Assembly: GCA_028289815.1 (NCBI GenBank)
Contig: JAPYNQ010000049.1
Location: 1 to 37,500 of the forward strand
DNA: 37,500 nt
Reading direction: 5' to 3'
Source: Gammaproteobacteria bacterium
GTDB taxonomy: Bacteria > Pseudomonadota > Gammaproteobacteria > JAJDYQ01
Under the pieces are notes generated by a model. It worked only from the letters and a program-made list of their open reading frames with translations. It did no database searches and was not told the DNA's origin. This document shows positions 9,981-18,617 of the stretch, in pieces. How positions within the stretch are numbered: position 1 is the stretch's first letter; every line of letters starts with the position of its first letter. The translations under genes were made by a program, and so were the position numbers.

Positions 9981-11303
9981 CTATAAAATATACCGACTGA
10001 GGTCTTCATCCTCAGCAAACTCAGACAAATTACTGTCAACAAACGCATTATCAACAGAAACCAACGCCCCACTCATATCAGAGGCTTCAAATGAAACATC
10101 CTCAAGCAGGCGCTCCATAACCGTATGCAGACGACGAGCACCAATATTTTCAATTCTTTCGTTGACGGAATAAGCAATCTCGGCAATGCGGCGTACGCCC
10201 TCCTTGGAAAATTTGATATCGACCCCTTCGGTTGCCATCAGGGCGGCATACTGCTCGGTAAGACTGGCATCCGGTTCAGTCAGGATACGGACAAAATCTT
10301 CGGCCTTCAGCGGGTCAAGTTCAACCCGAATAGGCAGGCGACCCTGCAATTCCGGGATAAGGTCGGAAGGCTTGGAAAGCAGAAACGCCCCGGAAGCAAT
10401 AAACAGCACATGGTCAGTCTTTACCATACCGTATCGGGTATTGACTGAACAGCCCTCAACCAGCGGCAACAGATCACGCTGCACGCCTTCACGGGAAATA
10501 TCCGGCCCGCTGTGCCCGCCTTTGGTAACCTTGTCGATTTCATCAATGAAAACTATGCCGTTTTGCTCAACGTTTTCCAGAGCCTGCAGCTTGATTTCTT
10601 CTTCGTTAATCAGCTTGGCGGCCTCATCATCCCGTAACAGCTGACGGGCATCAGAGACCTTCAGACGCTTGGTGGATTTCTTTTTGTTCGACAGGCTTTG
10701 GAACATGCTTTGTAGCTGGTTGGTCATCTCCTCCATGCCGGGAGGGGCCATAATCTCAACGCCGACAGAAATCCCGGAAATCTCAATCTCAATCTCTCTG
10801 TCCTCCAGCTCACCACCACGGAGCTTGTGGCGAAATTTTTCACGAGTCGTGTTACCGGATCGGTTGTCATCAGTATTGTCGAAACCGGGCGCAGGCAACA
10901 GGGCATCAAGTATGCGCTCCTCGGCTCCGATTTCAGCCTGTTCCCTGACATTTTCCATCGCGCTTTCGCGGGTCTGTTTTACAGCGACATCGGTGAGGTC
11001 GCGAATGATCGTATCAACTTCCTTACCGACATAGCCCACTTCGGTGAACTTGGTCGCCTCCACCTTGATGAACGGAGCATTCGCCAGTTTTGCCAGACGG
11101 CGGGAAATTTCTGTCTTGCCGACACCGGTGGGGCCGATCATCAGTATGTTCTTGGGCGTGATCTCATTGCGCAGCTCCTCACCAAGCTGCAAGCGGCGCC
11201 AACGGTTACGCAGGGCAATGGCTACCGCCCGCTTGGCAGCCCGCTGGCCGACAATATGCTTATTAAGTTCAGCGACAATCTGTTTAGGGTTTAATTCGGA
11301 CAT
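9981..11303 (-). CDS. hslU: ATP-dependent protease ATPase subunit HslU
   Basis: HslU is the AAA+ unfoldase that feeds substrates into the HslV peptidase chamber. Walker A is GPTGVGKT at residues 57-64 and Walker B lies in [10 protein letters not shown]. The inserted I-domain spans roughly residues 110-240, and the C-terminal [20 protein letters not shown] segment contains the sensor-2 and docking region, ending in RYIL. The 440-residue length is standard. The gene lies 39 bases downstream of hslV. No clear sigma32-type promoter was seen upstream of hslV. Confidence 0.97.
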   Translation of the reverse strand: MSELNPKQIVAELNKHIVGQRAAKRAVAIALRNRWRRLQLGEELRNEITPKNILMIGPTGVGKTEISRRLAKLANAPFIKVEATKFTEVGYVGKEVDTIIRDLTDVAVKQTRESAMENVREQAEIGAEERILDALLPAPGFDNTDDNRSGNTTREKFRHKLRGGELEDREIEIEISGISVGVEIMAPPGMEEMTNQLQSMFQSLSNKKKSTKRLKVSDARQLLRDDEAAKLINEEEIKLQALENVEQNGIVFIDEIDKVTKGGHSGPDISREGVQRDLLPLVEGCSVNTRYGMVKTDHVLFIASGAFLLSKPSDLIPELQGRLPIRVELDPLKAEDFVRILTEPDASLTEQYAALMATEGVDIKFSKEGVRRIAEIAYSVNERIENIGARRLHTVMERLLEDVSFEASDMSGALVSVDNAFVDSNLSEFAEDEDLSRYIL

Positions 11304-11342
11304 TGTGACTCATTCCTTGAGATGCCGACACCATATGGTGCC

Positions 11343-11879
11343 TTATCCCAGCTCTTCAATCATCAGATTGGAATTGGTATAAACGCAGATACCGGCAGCG
11401 ACATTCAGGCCTTTCTCTACGATATCACGGGCCGACAACCTGGTATTTTCAAACAGCGCAACAGCTGCTGACAAGGCAAACATGCCGCCGGAACCAATGG
11501 CCATAATATCGTTTTCAGGCTGTACGATATCGCCGTTACCAGAAATAACCAACGAAACCTCATGGTCTGCAACCGCCAGCATGGCTTCGAGGCGCCGTAG
11601 CATACGATCAGTCCGCCAGTCCTTGGCCAGCTCGACTGCAGCCCGCATCAGATTACCGCTATGGGTTTCCAGCTTACCTTCAAAACGTTCAAACAGGGTA
11701 AAAGCATCGGCTGTACCCCCGGCAAACCCGGCAATTACCTTTTCGTTATACAGACGGCGAACTTTGCGAGCATTGCCTTTCATAACAGTATTACCCAATG
11801 AAACCTGACCGTCACCACCGACGGCAACCTTGCCGTCACGACGGACAGACAGGATAGTAGTACCCTCAAACTGCTGCAT
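11343..11879 (-). CDS. hslV: ATP-dependent protease peptidase subunit HslV
   Basis: HslV is the proteasome-related Thr peptidase of the HslUV complex. The core [29 protein letters not shown] matches the family. The protein starts MQQFEGTTI, so the nucleophile Thr would be residue 7 and six residues must be removed first. E. coli starts directly at MTT, whereas homologues in several other proteobacteria carry a similar short leader. The [11 protein letters not shown] segment and the final NLMIEEL are also typical. The 178-residue length is normal. The 185 bases upstream hold no recognised gene. Confidence 0.96.
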   Translation of the reverse strand: MQQFEGTTILSVRRDGKVAVGGDGQVSLGNTVMKGNARKVRRLYNEKVIAGFAGGTADAFTLFERFEGKLETHSGNLMRAAVELAKDWRTDRMLRRLEAMLAVADHEVSLVISGNGDIVQPENDIMAIGSGGMFALSAAVALFENTRLSARDIVEKGLNVAAGICVYTNSNLMIEELG

Positions 11880-12064
11880 ATCTTGACGATTCTAAGTACA
11901 TAATGAAACACGGATTTTACATGAAAGTACAGGGGTCGCCTACATGAGCTGTCATTCACAACTATCCGGTACCCCGAACAACAGATCAACACCGCCATGC
12001 TGCGGACCTTGACTAAGCCTTGTGAAGGACTATCCACCGGCTAGGAGAGCGCACTATAGCATTG

Positions 12065-13846
12065 CTATCCAGCCATGCCGCCCGTTACATCCAGGGGCAA
12101 CGTAATCCAGAAAGAACTGCCCTCATCAAGCACGCTTGTCAGGCCAATTTCACCGCCCATCAATTGTAGCAGCTTTCGGGTTACTGCAAGGCCGATGCCC
12201 GTACCTTCGATACCGGAAATATGGTCGACCCCGGCCCGCTCAAACGGCTGAAATATAGACGACTGCTGTTCCGCCGTCATACCCATGCCGGTATCCGAAA
12301 TGGTAATACGCAGCTGATTGTCAGGCACCTGTCCGGTAACTACTGTAACAGCACCATCAGCCCTGTTGTACTTGATCGCGTTAGACAGCAGATTAATCAG
12401 TATCTGTTTTAATCGCCGCCGGTCAGCCATTAATACAAGATCGCCATCATGGGTAAGTCGGCTGCTGATGGTAATATTGCTTTTTTCAGCAAGTGGCATG
12501 GTCAGCTCAATACACTCCCTGACAAGCGCTTGGATATCGACCGATTCGTGCTCCATCTGAAAATGCCCCGCCTCAATTTTTGAAAGGTCCAGGATATCAT
12601 TGATCAGCGCCAGCAAATGCTCACCCGCGATAAGGATCTGTCGCACTGAAGCAAGCTCCTCCTCATCTTTCAGGGTCATTTCCAGTATTTGGGAAAAACC
12701 CAAAATAGCATTCAGGGGGGTTCGCAGCTCATGGCTCATACTGGATAGAAATTCGGACTTTGCCCGGCTTGCGGATTCTGCCTCATCCCGCGCGTTGATG
12801 AGCATCTGTTCGTACTGCTGACGCTCTGTCATATCACGCAGCAGGCAGGAAATAATCGTCATATCCCTCAGCTTTATCGGCGTCGTTACCAATTCGACCA
12901 TAAACTGGTGACCGTCACGGTGAGTCGCCATGGTTTTTATATGTCGGGAAACCCTGACATCGATTTCAGGTAATGCCAGCAGTTCACTGACCCGGCGATG
13001 ACCAAGCTCCCGCTGATAACCAAACAATTTTTCTGCAGCGGTATTGGACAACAAGATATTGCCGCTCTCGTCCAGAGTAATCAGGGCATCTGCCATATCC
13101 GATAACAAATTACGCTGGAATATGCTGATGTACTCCAGATATTTTCCCTTCTCAGTCGCTTCCAGCCGAGTTTTGATATTGATCAGCGTAACGTTATAAA
13201 CCCTGATGGCAGTAAGGCAAAGAAAAATAATGGCATAAGACAGTACTCCACCGAGTGCATAGGCCAGATATTCGCCCTGCATCAGCAGCATAATGTCAAG
13301 CGGAAGAATGGTACAGACAATAAATGCAATGGACGGTTGCCACTGAAAGGCATGCGTTGCCACTGCACCGGCACCGATAGCGAATACGGTAAAGGCGAGA
13401 GCAACCTGTATTACCGGCGAATCAGGGACAAAAAACCACAGCGCCCCCATTCCCCAGACAAGCCCCGAGACAACCGCCCCGACCAGAAACAGCCTTTGCC
13501 AGGCATTATCGGGAAACCGGGATTGTGCTTTATTGAACAAAGACGCCCAGAACAGGCGCAGGCAAGACACAACTATGAGGAGCGAATACCAGAATAACAA
13601 CTCGCTATGTGGCGAACTCGGCCACATGAATACAACAAACAGCGAACCGGCAACAATATTGCTGATGCCGCTGATAAACAGTGATTTATACAGCAGGACT
13701 ACCTGTTCATGCAGCACATCTCTGCGCTGGGAATCCCCGGATAAATCATAATCAAACTGCCCCTCGGACAGATAGCTCAACGCCTCGGAGAAATTACCAC
13801 GGTTGATCGCATCGGACAGGCTTGAATAGCGCTTTTCAGTGTCCAT
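12065..13846 (-). CDS. Membrane-bound PAS sensor histidine kinase
   Basis: This 593-residue kinase has six predicted membrane spans between about residues 50 and 215. A PAS domain follows (about 245-345, DALITLDESGNILLSNTAAEKLFGY). The HisKA phosphoacceptor is H372 in SSMSHELRTPLN. The HATPase_c domain has an N box (ILINLLSNAIKYN, about 482-494), a G1 box (ISDTGMGMT), an FERAG segment and a G2 box (GTGIGLAVTRKL). There is no receiver domain, and no response-regulator gene lies beside it, so its partner must be encoded elsewhere. The membrane section is a MASE-like integral sensor with no extracellular loop large enough for a ligand domain, so the signal may be membrane-borne or sensed by PAS. 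Confidence 0.92.
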   Translation of the reverse strand: MDTEKRYSSLSDAINRGNFSEALSYLSEGQFDYDLSGDSQRRDVLHEQVVLLYKSLFISGISNIVAGSLFVVFMWPSSPHSELLFWYSLLIVVSCLRLFWASLFNKAQSRFPDNAWQRLFLVGAVVSGLVWGMGALWFFVPDSPVIQVALAFTVFAIGAGAVATHAFQWQPSIAFIVCTILPLDIMLLMQGEYLAYALGGVLSYAIIFLCLTAIRVYNVTLINIKTRLEATEKGKYLEYISIFQRNLLSDMADALITLDESGNILLSNTAAEKLFGYQRELGHRRVSELLALPEIDVRVSRHIKTMATHRDGHQFMVELVTTPIKLRDMTIISCLLRDMTERQQYEQMLINARDEAESASRAKSEFLSSMSHELRTPLNAILGFSQILEMTLKDEEELASVRQILIAGEHLLALINDILDLSKIEAGHFQMEHESVDIQALVRECIELTMPLAEKSNITISSRLTHDGDLVLMADRRRLKQILINLLSNAIKYNRADGAVTVVTGQVPDNQLRITISDTGMGMTAEQQSSIFQPFERAGVDHISGIEGTGIGLAVTRKLLQLMGGEIGLTSVLDEGSSFWITLPLDVTGGMAG

Positions 13847-14065
13847 TCAGATACTCCCGTTCAGTAAAATCCGGACCATCAGTAAGACCGCAACTTAATA
13901 TGTATCAAATCCGTTGTCATTCCATATCCGGCCAAGATAGTTTACGATGGCCAGCGATCTCTGCCAACTACCGGTCTCCACGTAGAAAATTCTTTCCTGA
14001 CAGTCTATCAGGAATAATGGGCCTTAATACTACCCAGCAAAAAGGCCATGCTACTTACTCGTGCT

Positions 14066-14377
14066 CTAACTGCCACCGCCCAAAACAGCTTTTATTTTCC
14101 TTTTCGCCAGCCTGGGTAATTTATCCCATTCACTAACCAGTTTGGCAAGATTGTCATCCTCACAATAAAAATAGGCAACCGGCACATCCAGAACCAGAGC
14201 AATTCGTTTCAATGTCAGGAAATCAGGGACGTGTTTACCCGTTTCATACTGATTCATCCGGGCACTGGCTGAAAATTCGTCAATTCCCGCATCAATACCG
14301 AGCTGCCTCTGGGAATAACCCATCGCAGTCCGGATTTCTTTCAGGCGGGTTCTAACCGGATTACGAATTTGACCCAC
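14066..14377 (-). CDS. XRE-family transcriptional regulator
   Basis: The 103-residue protein is a Cro/C1-type HTH regulator. Its HTH runs from about residue 8 to 65: RTRLKEIRTAMGYSQRQLGI, then DEFSASARMNQYETGKHVPDFLTLKRIALVLDVPVAYFYCED. The short C-terminal tail holds no sensor domain. The start is a GTG with a weak AGAG nine bases upstream. It diverges from a small lipoprotein gene, and the 134 bases between them carry two copies of a palindrome sharing ACTAAG-N5-CTTAGT. The simplest reading is that this protein represses both itself and the lipoprotein operon. Confidence 0.9.
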   Translation of the reverse strand: MGQIRNPVRTRLKEIRTAMGYSQRQLGIDAGIDEFSASARMNQYETGKHVPDFLTLKRIALVLDVPVAYFYCEDDNLAKLVSEWDKLPRLAKRKIKAVLGGGS

Positions 14378-14395
14378 AAAAAAAGACTCTTGGTG

Positions 14396-14424
14396 TTGGC
14401 ATACTAAGATTTTCTTAGTATGCT
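14396..14424 (+). promoter_or_regulatory. Candidate promoter of the lipoprotein operon, overlapped by operator 1
   Basis: TTGGCA at 14396-14401 and TATGCT at 14419-14424 are spaced by 17 bases and resemble a sigma70 promoter firing toward the lipoprotein gene. The first palindromic operator fills the spacer almost exactly, so a bound repressor would exclude RNA polymerase. The -10 match is only four of six. A TATAAA-like stretch near 14472 is an alternative -10. Confidence 0.4.
14400..14422. promoter_or_regulatory. Palindromic operator 1 for the XRE regulator
   Basis: Two perfect 10-base arms, CATACTAAGA and TCTTAGTATG, flank a TTT centre. The core is ACTAAG-N5-CTTAGT. Its place between two divergent genes, one of which encodes an HTH regulator, and its repetition 34 bases away make an operator the best explanation. 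Confidence 0.75.
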
Positions 14425-14433
14425 GACCTTAAA

Positions 14434-14456
14434 CATACTAAGGATTTCTTAGTAAA
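14434..14456. promoter_or_regulatory. Palindromic operator 2 for the XRE regulator
   Basis: This is a second copy of the same core (ACTAAG, GATTT, CTTAGT), with outer arms less perfect than operator 1 (CATACTAAGG against TCTTAGTAAA). The centres of the two sites are 34 bases apart, a little over three helical turns. On the minus strand a weak promoter, TTTACT with TTTAAG after 17 bases, overlaps this site and would serve the XRE gene. Confidence 0.7.
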
Positions 14457-14511
14457 CAGAGGTTGGTAGCTTATAAATCAGATCGAAAATCTCTGATACG
14501 GAGTAAGGATC

Positions 14512-14928
14512 ATGAGAATGAATTTTTTGCGCATGACATCGTTTGCTTCGGCTTTATTGCTATCCGGTTGCACTGCTCCACCTGCAAAAGTAAATCAATA
14601 TACCAGCTATGACTGCCAAAGATTGCTCAGGGCAATGGAGTACAAGGTTAATGAGGCGAATTTACTGTTTACCAACCATGAAGACGAGGAAAGCCTTCGC
14701 AAAATTGGTGGTGGCGCACTCAAGGCAGGGGTCGGGTCGGCAATGGCAAGTTCGCTGATTCTTACTCCGCTTGGCGCACTCATTGCTGGAGGGTTAATGA
14801 TCGGGGGCACAGTGGACGCACTTGACGGCTTGGTTCATGACGAATTATCCGCTGAGGAAAAGCAAAAGCTTCGCATTTATGCACTCCAATTCGACGAGAT
14901 GAAGCAAACGGCGATACAGAAAAAATGA
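14512..14928 (+). CDS. Small glycine-rich lipoprotein
   Basis: This 138-residue protein has a lipoprotein signal peptide ending in LLLSGC, with the lipidated Cys at residue 20. The mature part starts with a polar stretch (about 21-65) and then a long glycine-rich hydrophobic segment (about 66-105: KIGGGALKAGVGSAMASSL, LTPLGALIAGGLMIGGTVD). That segment resembles the glycine-zipper hairpins of small envelope proteins and could insert in a membrane. A charged helical tail follows. It is led by GGAG eight bases before the ATG. The gene heads the plus-strand unit controlled by the twin operators. No specific family was recognised. Confidence 0.82.
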   Translation: MRMNFLRMTSFASALLLSGCTAPPAKVNQYTSYDCQRLLRAMEYKVNEANLLFTNHEDEESLRKIGGGALKAGVGSAMASSLILTPLGALIAGGLMIGGTVDALDGLVHDELSAEEKQKLRIYALQFDEMKQTAIQKK

Positions 14929-14968
14929 AAAAGGCGATGTCATTTTCATCAAAGAGCCACATGATCGT

Positions 14969-15205
14969 ATGATGGAGGGATCATGGGAACGTACATGGGT
15001 CTTTTATGGGATAAAAGATCCGGCCAGCCTTGAAATAGAGCAGATATTAAAAGTCGTGGAATCCGTTTTCGCACATAACCAGATAAAGATTCAGAAAATT
15101 ATTCCGGTTGACATGATTTCTGAAGGAATAACCTATGGGTATTTTTTAGAACTGGGCAAGCCAGGCTATCATATTCTGGAACAGCAGTACTCTGTTCCAA
15201 ATTAA
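14969..15205 (+). CDS. Small uncharacterised protein
   Basis: This 78-residue soluble protein has no signal peptide or recognised motif. It contains a central amphipathic helix (SLEIEQILKVVESVF) and ends EQQYSVPN. It starts 40 bases after the lipoprotein gene on the same strand and is probably cotranscribed. The start is uncertain: ATG codons at 14969 and 14972 both lack a clear ribosome-binding site. The in-frame codons just upstream read KGDVIFIKEPHDR, which looks like protein, so the native gene could begin earlier with one base lost near the ATGAAAAAGG at 14925. No function is proposed. Confidence 0.6.
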   Translation: MMEGSWERTWVFYGIKDPASLEIEQILKVVESVFAHNQIKIQKIIPVDMISEGITYGYFLELGKPGYHILEQQYSVPN

Positions 15206-15462
15206 TCGCCTGCATTAAGTTCAGGACAGGCTTGTCCAGAGCTCCCTCGGAAAAAGCCAGAGCAAGTGAGCAGTTCAAAGTGCAGGGAACTACCGCACAG
15301 AAATCCGTACATTAAGTAATAAAGCAGGCTGGAGTTCCGAGGTTCCTGAACCGGGCAACCGACCAGAATATGGCGCTACGAGCGCCCCAAAGTTTATTCA
15401 GGCCTAATCGGGTATGCTCAATATTGCAATAATTCCGCATAACTGATGCTTAGTCATCCTGT

Positions 15463-15488
15463 TTTGTTACTCATATATGAGTAACAAA
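15463..15488. repeat. Perfect 26-bp palindrome
   Basis: The arm TTTGTTACTCATA is followed directly by its exact reverse complement, making an uninterrupted 26-base palindrome. It lies 34 bases beyond the fic stop codon. The absence of a loop and of a T-run argues against a terminator; a dimeric protein-binding site is more likely. The binding protein is unknown, though the winged-helix end of Fic is one candidate. Confidence 0.65.
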
Positions 15489-15500
15489 CCTCTTTGTCGC

Positions 15501-15520
15501 TCATTTTTGCCCAAAAATGA
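15501..15520. repeat. Hairpin-forming inverted repeat after fic
   Basis: The arms TCATTTTTG and CAAAAATGA (nine bases each) flank CC. The repeat begins immediately after the fic stop codon on the minus strand. It could form a stem at the transcript end, but no U-tract follows, so terminator activity is doubtful. Confidence 0.5.
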
Positions 15521-15521
15521 A

Positions 15522-16645
15522 CTAAAAAGCATCCGTACCCTCTGCCAAATTCAATAAATCGGGAAAAGCATACATCCCCGCACGCCGTCCCCCGCCTTTT
15601 CGTATTGGCTTTATAATTCCGGCATTGATCAGCTCCGAGAGCAAACGTCTTGCGGTAGCAGGGGAGATACTCGCATGCTTGATGAAGTCGGTGGACTTAA
15701 AAATAGGCCTTTCGAAGATCCAGTCGAGGACACGAATCGCATACTGAGAACGTGACACTGTGGTGACCTTGGCCTTCATATCGTCATATAAAGCCAGAAT
15801 ATCAGTAGCTTTAGCCTGATTAAGCTCTGCCTGTTCTTTAATCGCTCTGAGGAAAAAAACACTCCACTGTGTCCAGTCACCGTTAGCAGAGACAGCAAGC
15901 AGGCGATCATAGTATTCTTCGCGGTTGGCCTCAAAGAAGGCTGATATATAAAACATGGGACCCCTGATGAGCTTTCGTTGCCACAAAAAAAGTGGAACGA
16001 TTATTCGTCCCAGACGCCCATTACCATCTAAAAACGGATGTAAAGCCTCAAATTCAGCATGAATAATTCCGAGCTGGACCAGCAGATCGGGTTCATCAGC
16101 ATGAATATATTTCTCAAACGCCGACATGGCATCAGGAAGTTTATCCGCACCAATAGGTGAAAATCGCGCCGTTTCGATGGTGCAGCCGTGAGGACCAATC
16201 CAGTTAGGAGTTTTTCGATATTCGCCTGGATTTTTATTCACGCCACGCACACCATCCATCAGTATCCGATGAGTTTTACGTATTACTCGCTGACCCAACG
16301 GCAGTTTTGCAAGCATTTTTGCGGCTTGTCTTACTGATTTCCGATAATTAAGTATCTCGTGAATATCTGCCTTATGTTCCGCTGCAAATCCAATCGTATC
16401 ATTTTCGCCTTGGGCCTCGTATTGCAGCACCTCACTCATAGTGGCCTGCGTGCCTTCAATACGGGAAGACAATACCGCCTCCTGTGTCGTTAAGGGCCCT
16501 AGTAACACCGACGCATTAGGAATAGCGGCAAGCGTACCATCGTAGCGAGCGACCGCAGCACTCTTGCCGGGCCAAGTAACGAAATAAGTTGAGACCAATC
16601 AATATTGACAGGAGGAAACTGGCCAATGTGATATTGAATTGCCAT
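15522..16645 (-). CDS. Fic-domain AMPylase with wHTH; 5' end apparently frameshifted
   Basis: Fic enzymes transfer AMP or similar groups to proteins. The catalytic motif is HPFLDGNGRLGR, and the N-terminal self-inhibitory motif SSRIEG, fitting (S/T)xxxE(G/N), is present. A C-terminal winged helix (ISPATARRLLSELINAGI) suggests DNA binding. The continuous frame covers 15522-16598 and opens with a TTG that has no ribosome-binding site, reading LVSTYFVTWP before GKSAAVARYDG. In the adjacent frame an ATG at 16645 reads MAIQYHIGQFPPVNIDWSQL then ISLLGP, which matches the usual family N-terminus. Joining the two needs one missing base in GGCCCGGC near 16570. The gene is therefore either mildly broken or carries a sequencing error; the catalytic domain is intact. 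Confidence 0.85.
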
Positions 16646-16742
16646 TGATATGAGCTAAAACTCCAAGCGCTTTGCGTAACAACCAATCATAATTTCTGAT
16701 CACTGGGAAATCACTCGAAACGAAGTCTCCCAACTTTGAAAA

Positions 16743-17978
16743 TTATACATGTCTCTTACTCAACCCCAGGCCATTGATCAGCAGTGGCATGGTGGTCGCC
16801 TGAATGAATATGGTAAAAATGACAACGCCGTAGGCAATGGATTGGATCGTCCACCAGTATGGCAGTTCTATCGGTAATGACAGGGCTAAGGCCAAGGTTA
16901 CTGCACCACGAATATTTCCCCAGTACATCACAGCCCTGTATTTCAGATCAATCGGGGTCACGCCCGGTACATAGTTCAACAGCGGTATTACACCCATAAT
17001 GCTGACAAGTCTGGCGACCATTGACGCTCCAATTCCCATGAGTATCGCAAGCCATTGGTCCGTGAACATGACGATCTGGATGGTAACCCCTGAAATCAGA
17101 AACAGCATGGCATTCGCCACATAGGCTTTATATTCCCATAATTCGTGCATGAAGCCGTACTGTTGTTTTTCCAGCATATTTCGGCTGGCATGACCCAGCA
17201 GCAGCCCGACAACCAAGACCGACATCACCCCCGAAACATGTAAAAGCCCCTCCGCAAGGATGAAAGATATATATGCCGATATCAGGCTGACCACACCGCG
17301 TGTGATGACATTTTTAATCAACGGCAGCAGGAGAAAAACCAGGCCGCCTAAAATACCGCCGACCAACATACCACCGAAGAATGTCTTAAAAAAAGCATAG
17401 ATGGCATCTGCAATACCGGTTGTACCATCGCTCTGCGTTGCGATAGCGATGAGCAGGGTGAATAATACAATGGCGGTTGCATCATTAAACAGGCTTTCAC
17501 CATCAGCAAGGATGGAAAGCCGTTCCGGTACACCCAGTTTTTTGAACAGTGCCAGTATAGCCGCAGGATCTGTTGCTGACAGCAAGGCACCGGACAGCAG
17601 GGCCGCAACCCACGGAAAGCCGTCAGGATAACCGATACCATAATACAGCAGTGCGGCGATGATGGCCGTTGACAGCAACATCAGAGGGATAGCCAGAAAC
17701 AAAACAGGAATGATGTTTTTTATGAGCGAACGCAGGTTGAGATTGAATGCCGCTTCAAAAATCAGTACGGGCAGAAAAACAAAGAAGATCAGGCCATGAA
17801 AATTATCCCAGCGTATGCCGGTATCGACCGAAAACATCACCAGGATTTCTGATACGACAAAGCCGATGAGCAATAACGCCGCAGTAAACGGCAGGTGAAT
17901 TTTCTCCGCCAGCGGTTCAATAGCAATGGCCAGCAGCAGCATACCCATAAATAGCAGGATGATGTGCTGTATGGTCAT
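16743..17978 (-). CDS. CPA1-family Na+/H+ (cation/proton) antiporter
   Basis: The 411-residue protein is hydrophobic throughout, with about 12 membrane spans. It has the Na_H_Exchanger pattern of the CPA1 family. The ion-binding ND-type site is seen in ADGESLFNDATAIVLFTLL, and other family marks are SGALLSATDPAAILALF and the later YWGNIRGAVTLALALSLP. It would exchange sodium or another monovalent cation for protons across the inner membrane. It lacks the long cytoplasmic C-terminal regulatory domain of NhaP-type exchangers. The gene stands alone, with about 175 bases upstream and about 100 bases to the fic 5' end. Confidence 0.93.
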   Translation of the reverse strand: MTIQHIILLFMGMLLLAIAIEPLAEKIHLPFTAALLLIGFVVSEILVMFSVDTGIRWDNFHGLIFFVFLPVLIFEAAFNLNLRSLIKNIIPVLFLAIPLMLLSTAIIAALLYYGIGYPDGFPWVAALLSGALLSATDPAAILALFKKLGVPERLSILADGESLFNDATAIVLFTLLIAIATQSDGTTGIADAIYAFFKTFFGGMLVGGILGGLVFLLLPLIKNVITRGVVSLISAYISFILAEGLLHVSGVMSVLVVGLLLGHASRNMLEKQQYGFMHELWEYKAYVANAMLFLISGVTIQIVMFTDQWLAILMGIGASMVARLVSIMGVIPLLNYVPGVTPIDLKYRAVMYWGNIRGAVTLALALSLPIELPYWWTIQSIAYGVVIFTIFIQATTMPLLINGLGLSKRHV

Positions 17979-18154
17979 ATGTGCAAACTATCTATTGACG
18001 AAACTGATATGCAATTCAGTAGTCGGTGACGACTTGCTTACTTGCACCGATATAGAAAAGTGCCAGCGACATGATTAATTATGCAGGCCATGTCGGCCAG
18101 ATTCTGTAGTTTGGTAAACAATCCAATCATTTTTTCTCAATATAAATATCCATC

Positions 18155-18547
18155 TCAATTATTTTCTGAGGATTGTTGCCTGACTGTTTCACCAATAGCC
18201 GCATCTTTGGTCATTGCCTGTATTATGTTGACTAGTTCATAGCCGCGGCTTCCGTAGTTAGAGGCAAGCCAGGCATTACCCTTGAATGCAGGCACTAACC
18301 AAAGTACAAAATAACCCACCGACCCCACAAATAAGGATATCCCCTGCCCATCGCTCCATGTAAAGATTATCGCAATAGCCCAAAGAACAAACCAAAGAAT
18401 AGCCTTTCCCCAGAGTTTGCATACCAACATCCAAGCTATTGATCCGATGGTGATTATCATCCCTAAAAAGAATACAGGCCAGTTAACACCAACTTTTACC
18501 GCCTCTAAACCAAAAACCGGATGTTTATAAACTTGAAACGTTTTCAT
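18155..18547 (-). CDS. Small DUF2628-like membrane protein
   Basis: This 130-residue protein starts MKTFQVYKHPVFGLEAVKVG and has three hydrophobic spans (about residues 23-45, 49-66 and 70-88). A soluble tail contains GYELVNIIQA. The arrangement, with a polar N-terminus and a WPVFFLGMI entry into the first span, fits the DUF2628 group of small inner-membrane proteins of unknown function. It sits about 70 bases downstream of the glutamate-synthase-like gene on the same strand and might be read through from that operon. The family assignment is by eye. Confidence 0.7.
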   Translation of the reverse strand: MKTFQVYKHPVFGLEAVKVGVNWPVFFLGMIITIGSIAWMLVCKLWGKAILWFVLWAIAIIFTWSDGQGISLFVGSVGYFVLWLVPAFKGNAWLASNYGSRGYELVNIIQAMTKDAAIGETVRQQSSENN

Positions 18548-18617
18548 AAAACCTTTATTCGTTATCTATAAAAAGGCAACCGATCTGCCATTCCCACCTC
18601 CCTTCTCAGGGAAAACA

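Larger units (their letters stand above)
15206..15521. other. Intergenic stretch with inverted repeats, no gene seen
   Basis: These 316 bases separate the convergent small-protein and fic genes. No open frame or RNA gene was recognised. It holds several inverted repeats: a short GGACA/TGTCC pair near 15226, a GGCGCT-ACG-AGCGCC hairpin at 15372-15386, and the two stronger palindromes listed separately. None is followed by a proper T-run, so an intrinsic terminator is not shown. Confidence 0.5.

Noticed and set aside
11880-12064. Heat-shock sigma32 promoter before hslV
   Set aside because: No pair of CTTGAA-like and CCCCAT-like boxes with proper spacing was found.
13990-14020. Intrinsic terminator downstream of the XRE gene
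   Set aside because: The CCTGA/TCAGG stem has only five pairs and is followed by AAAGAATTTTC, not a U-tract.
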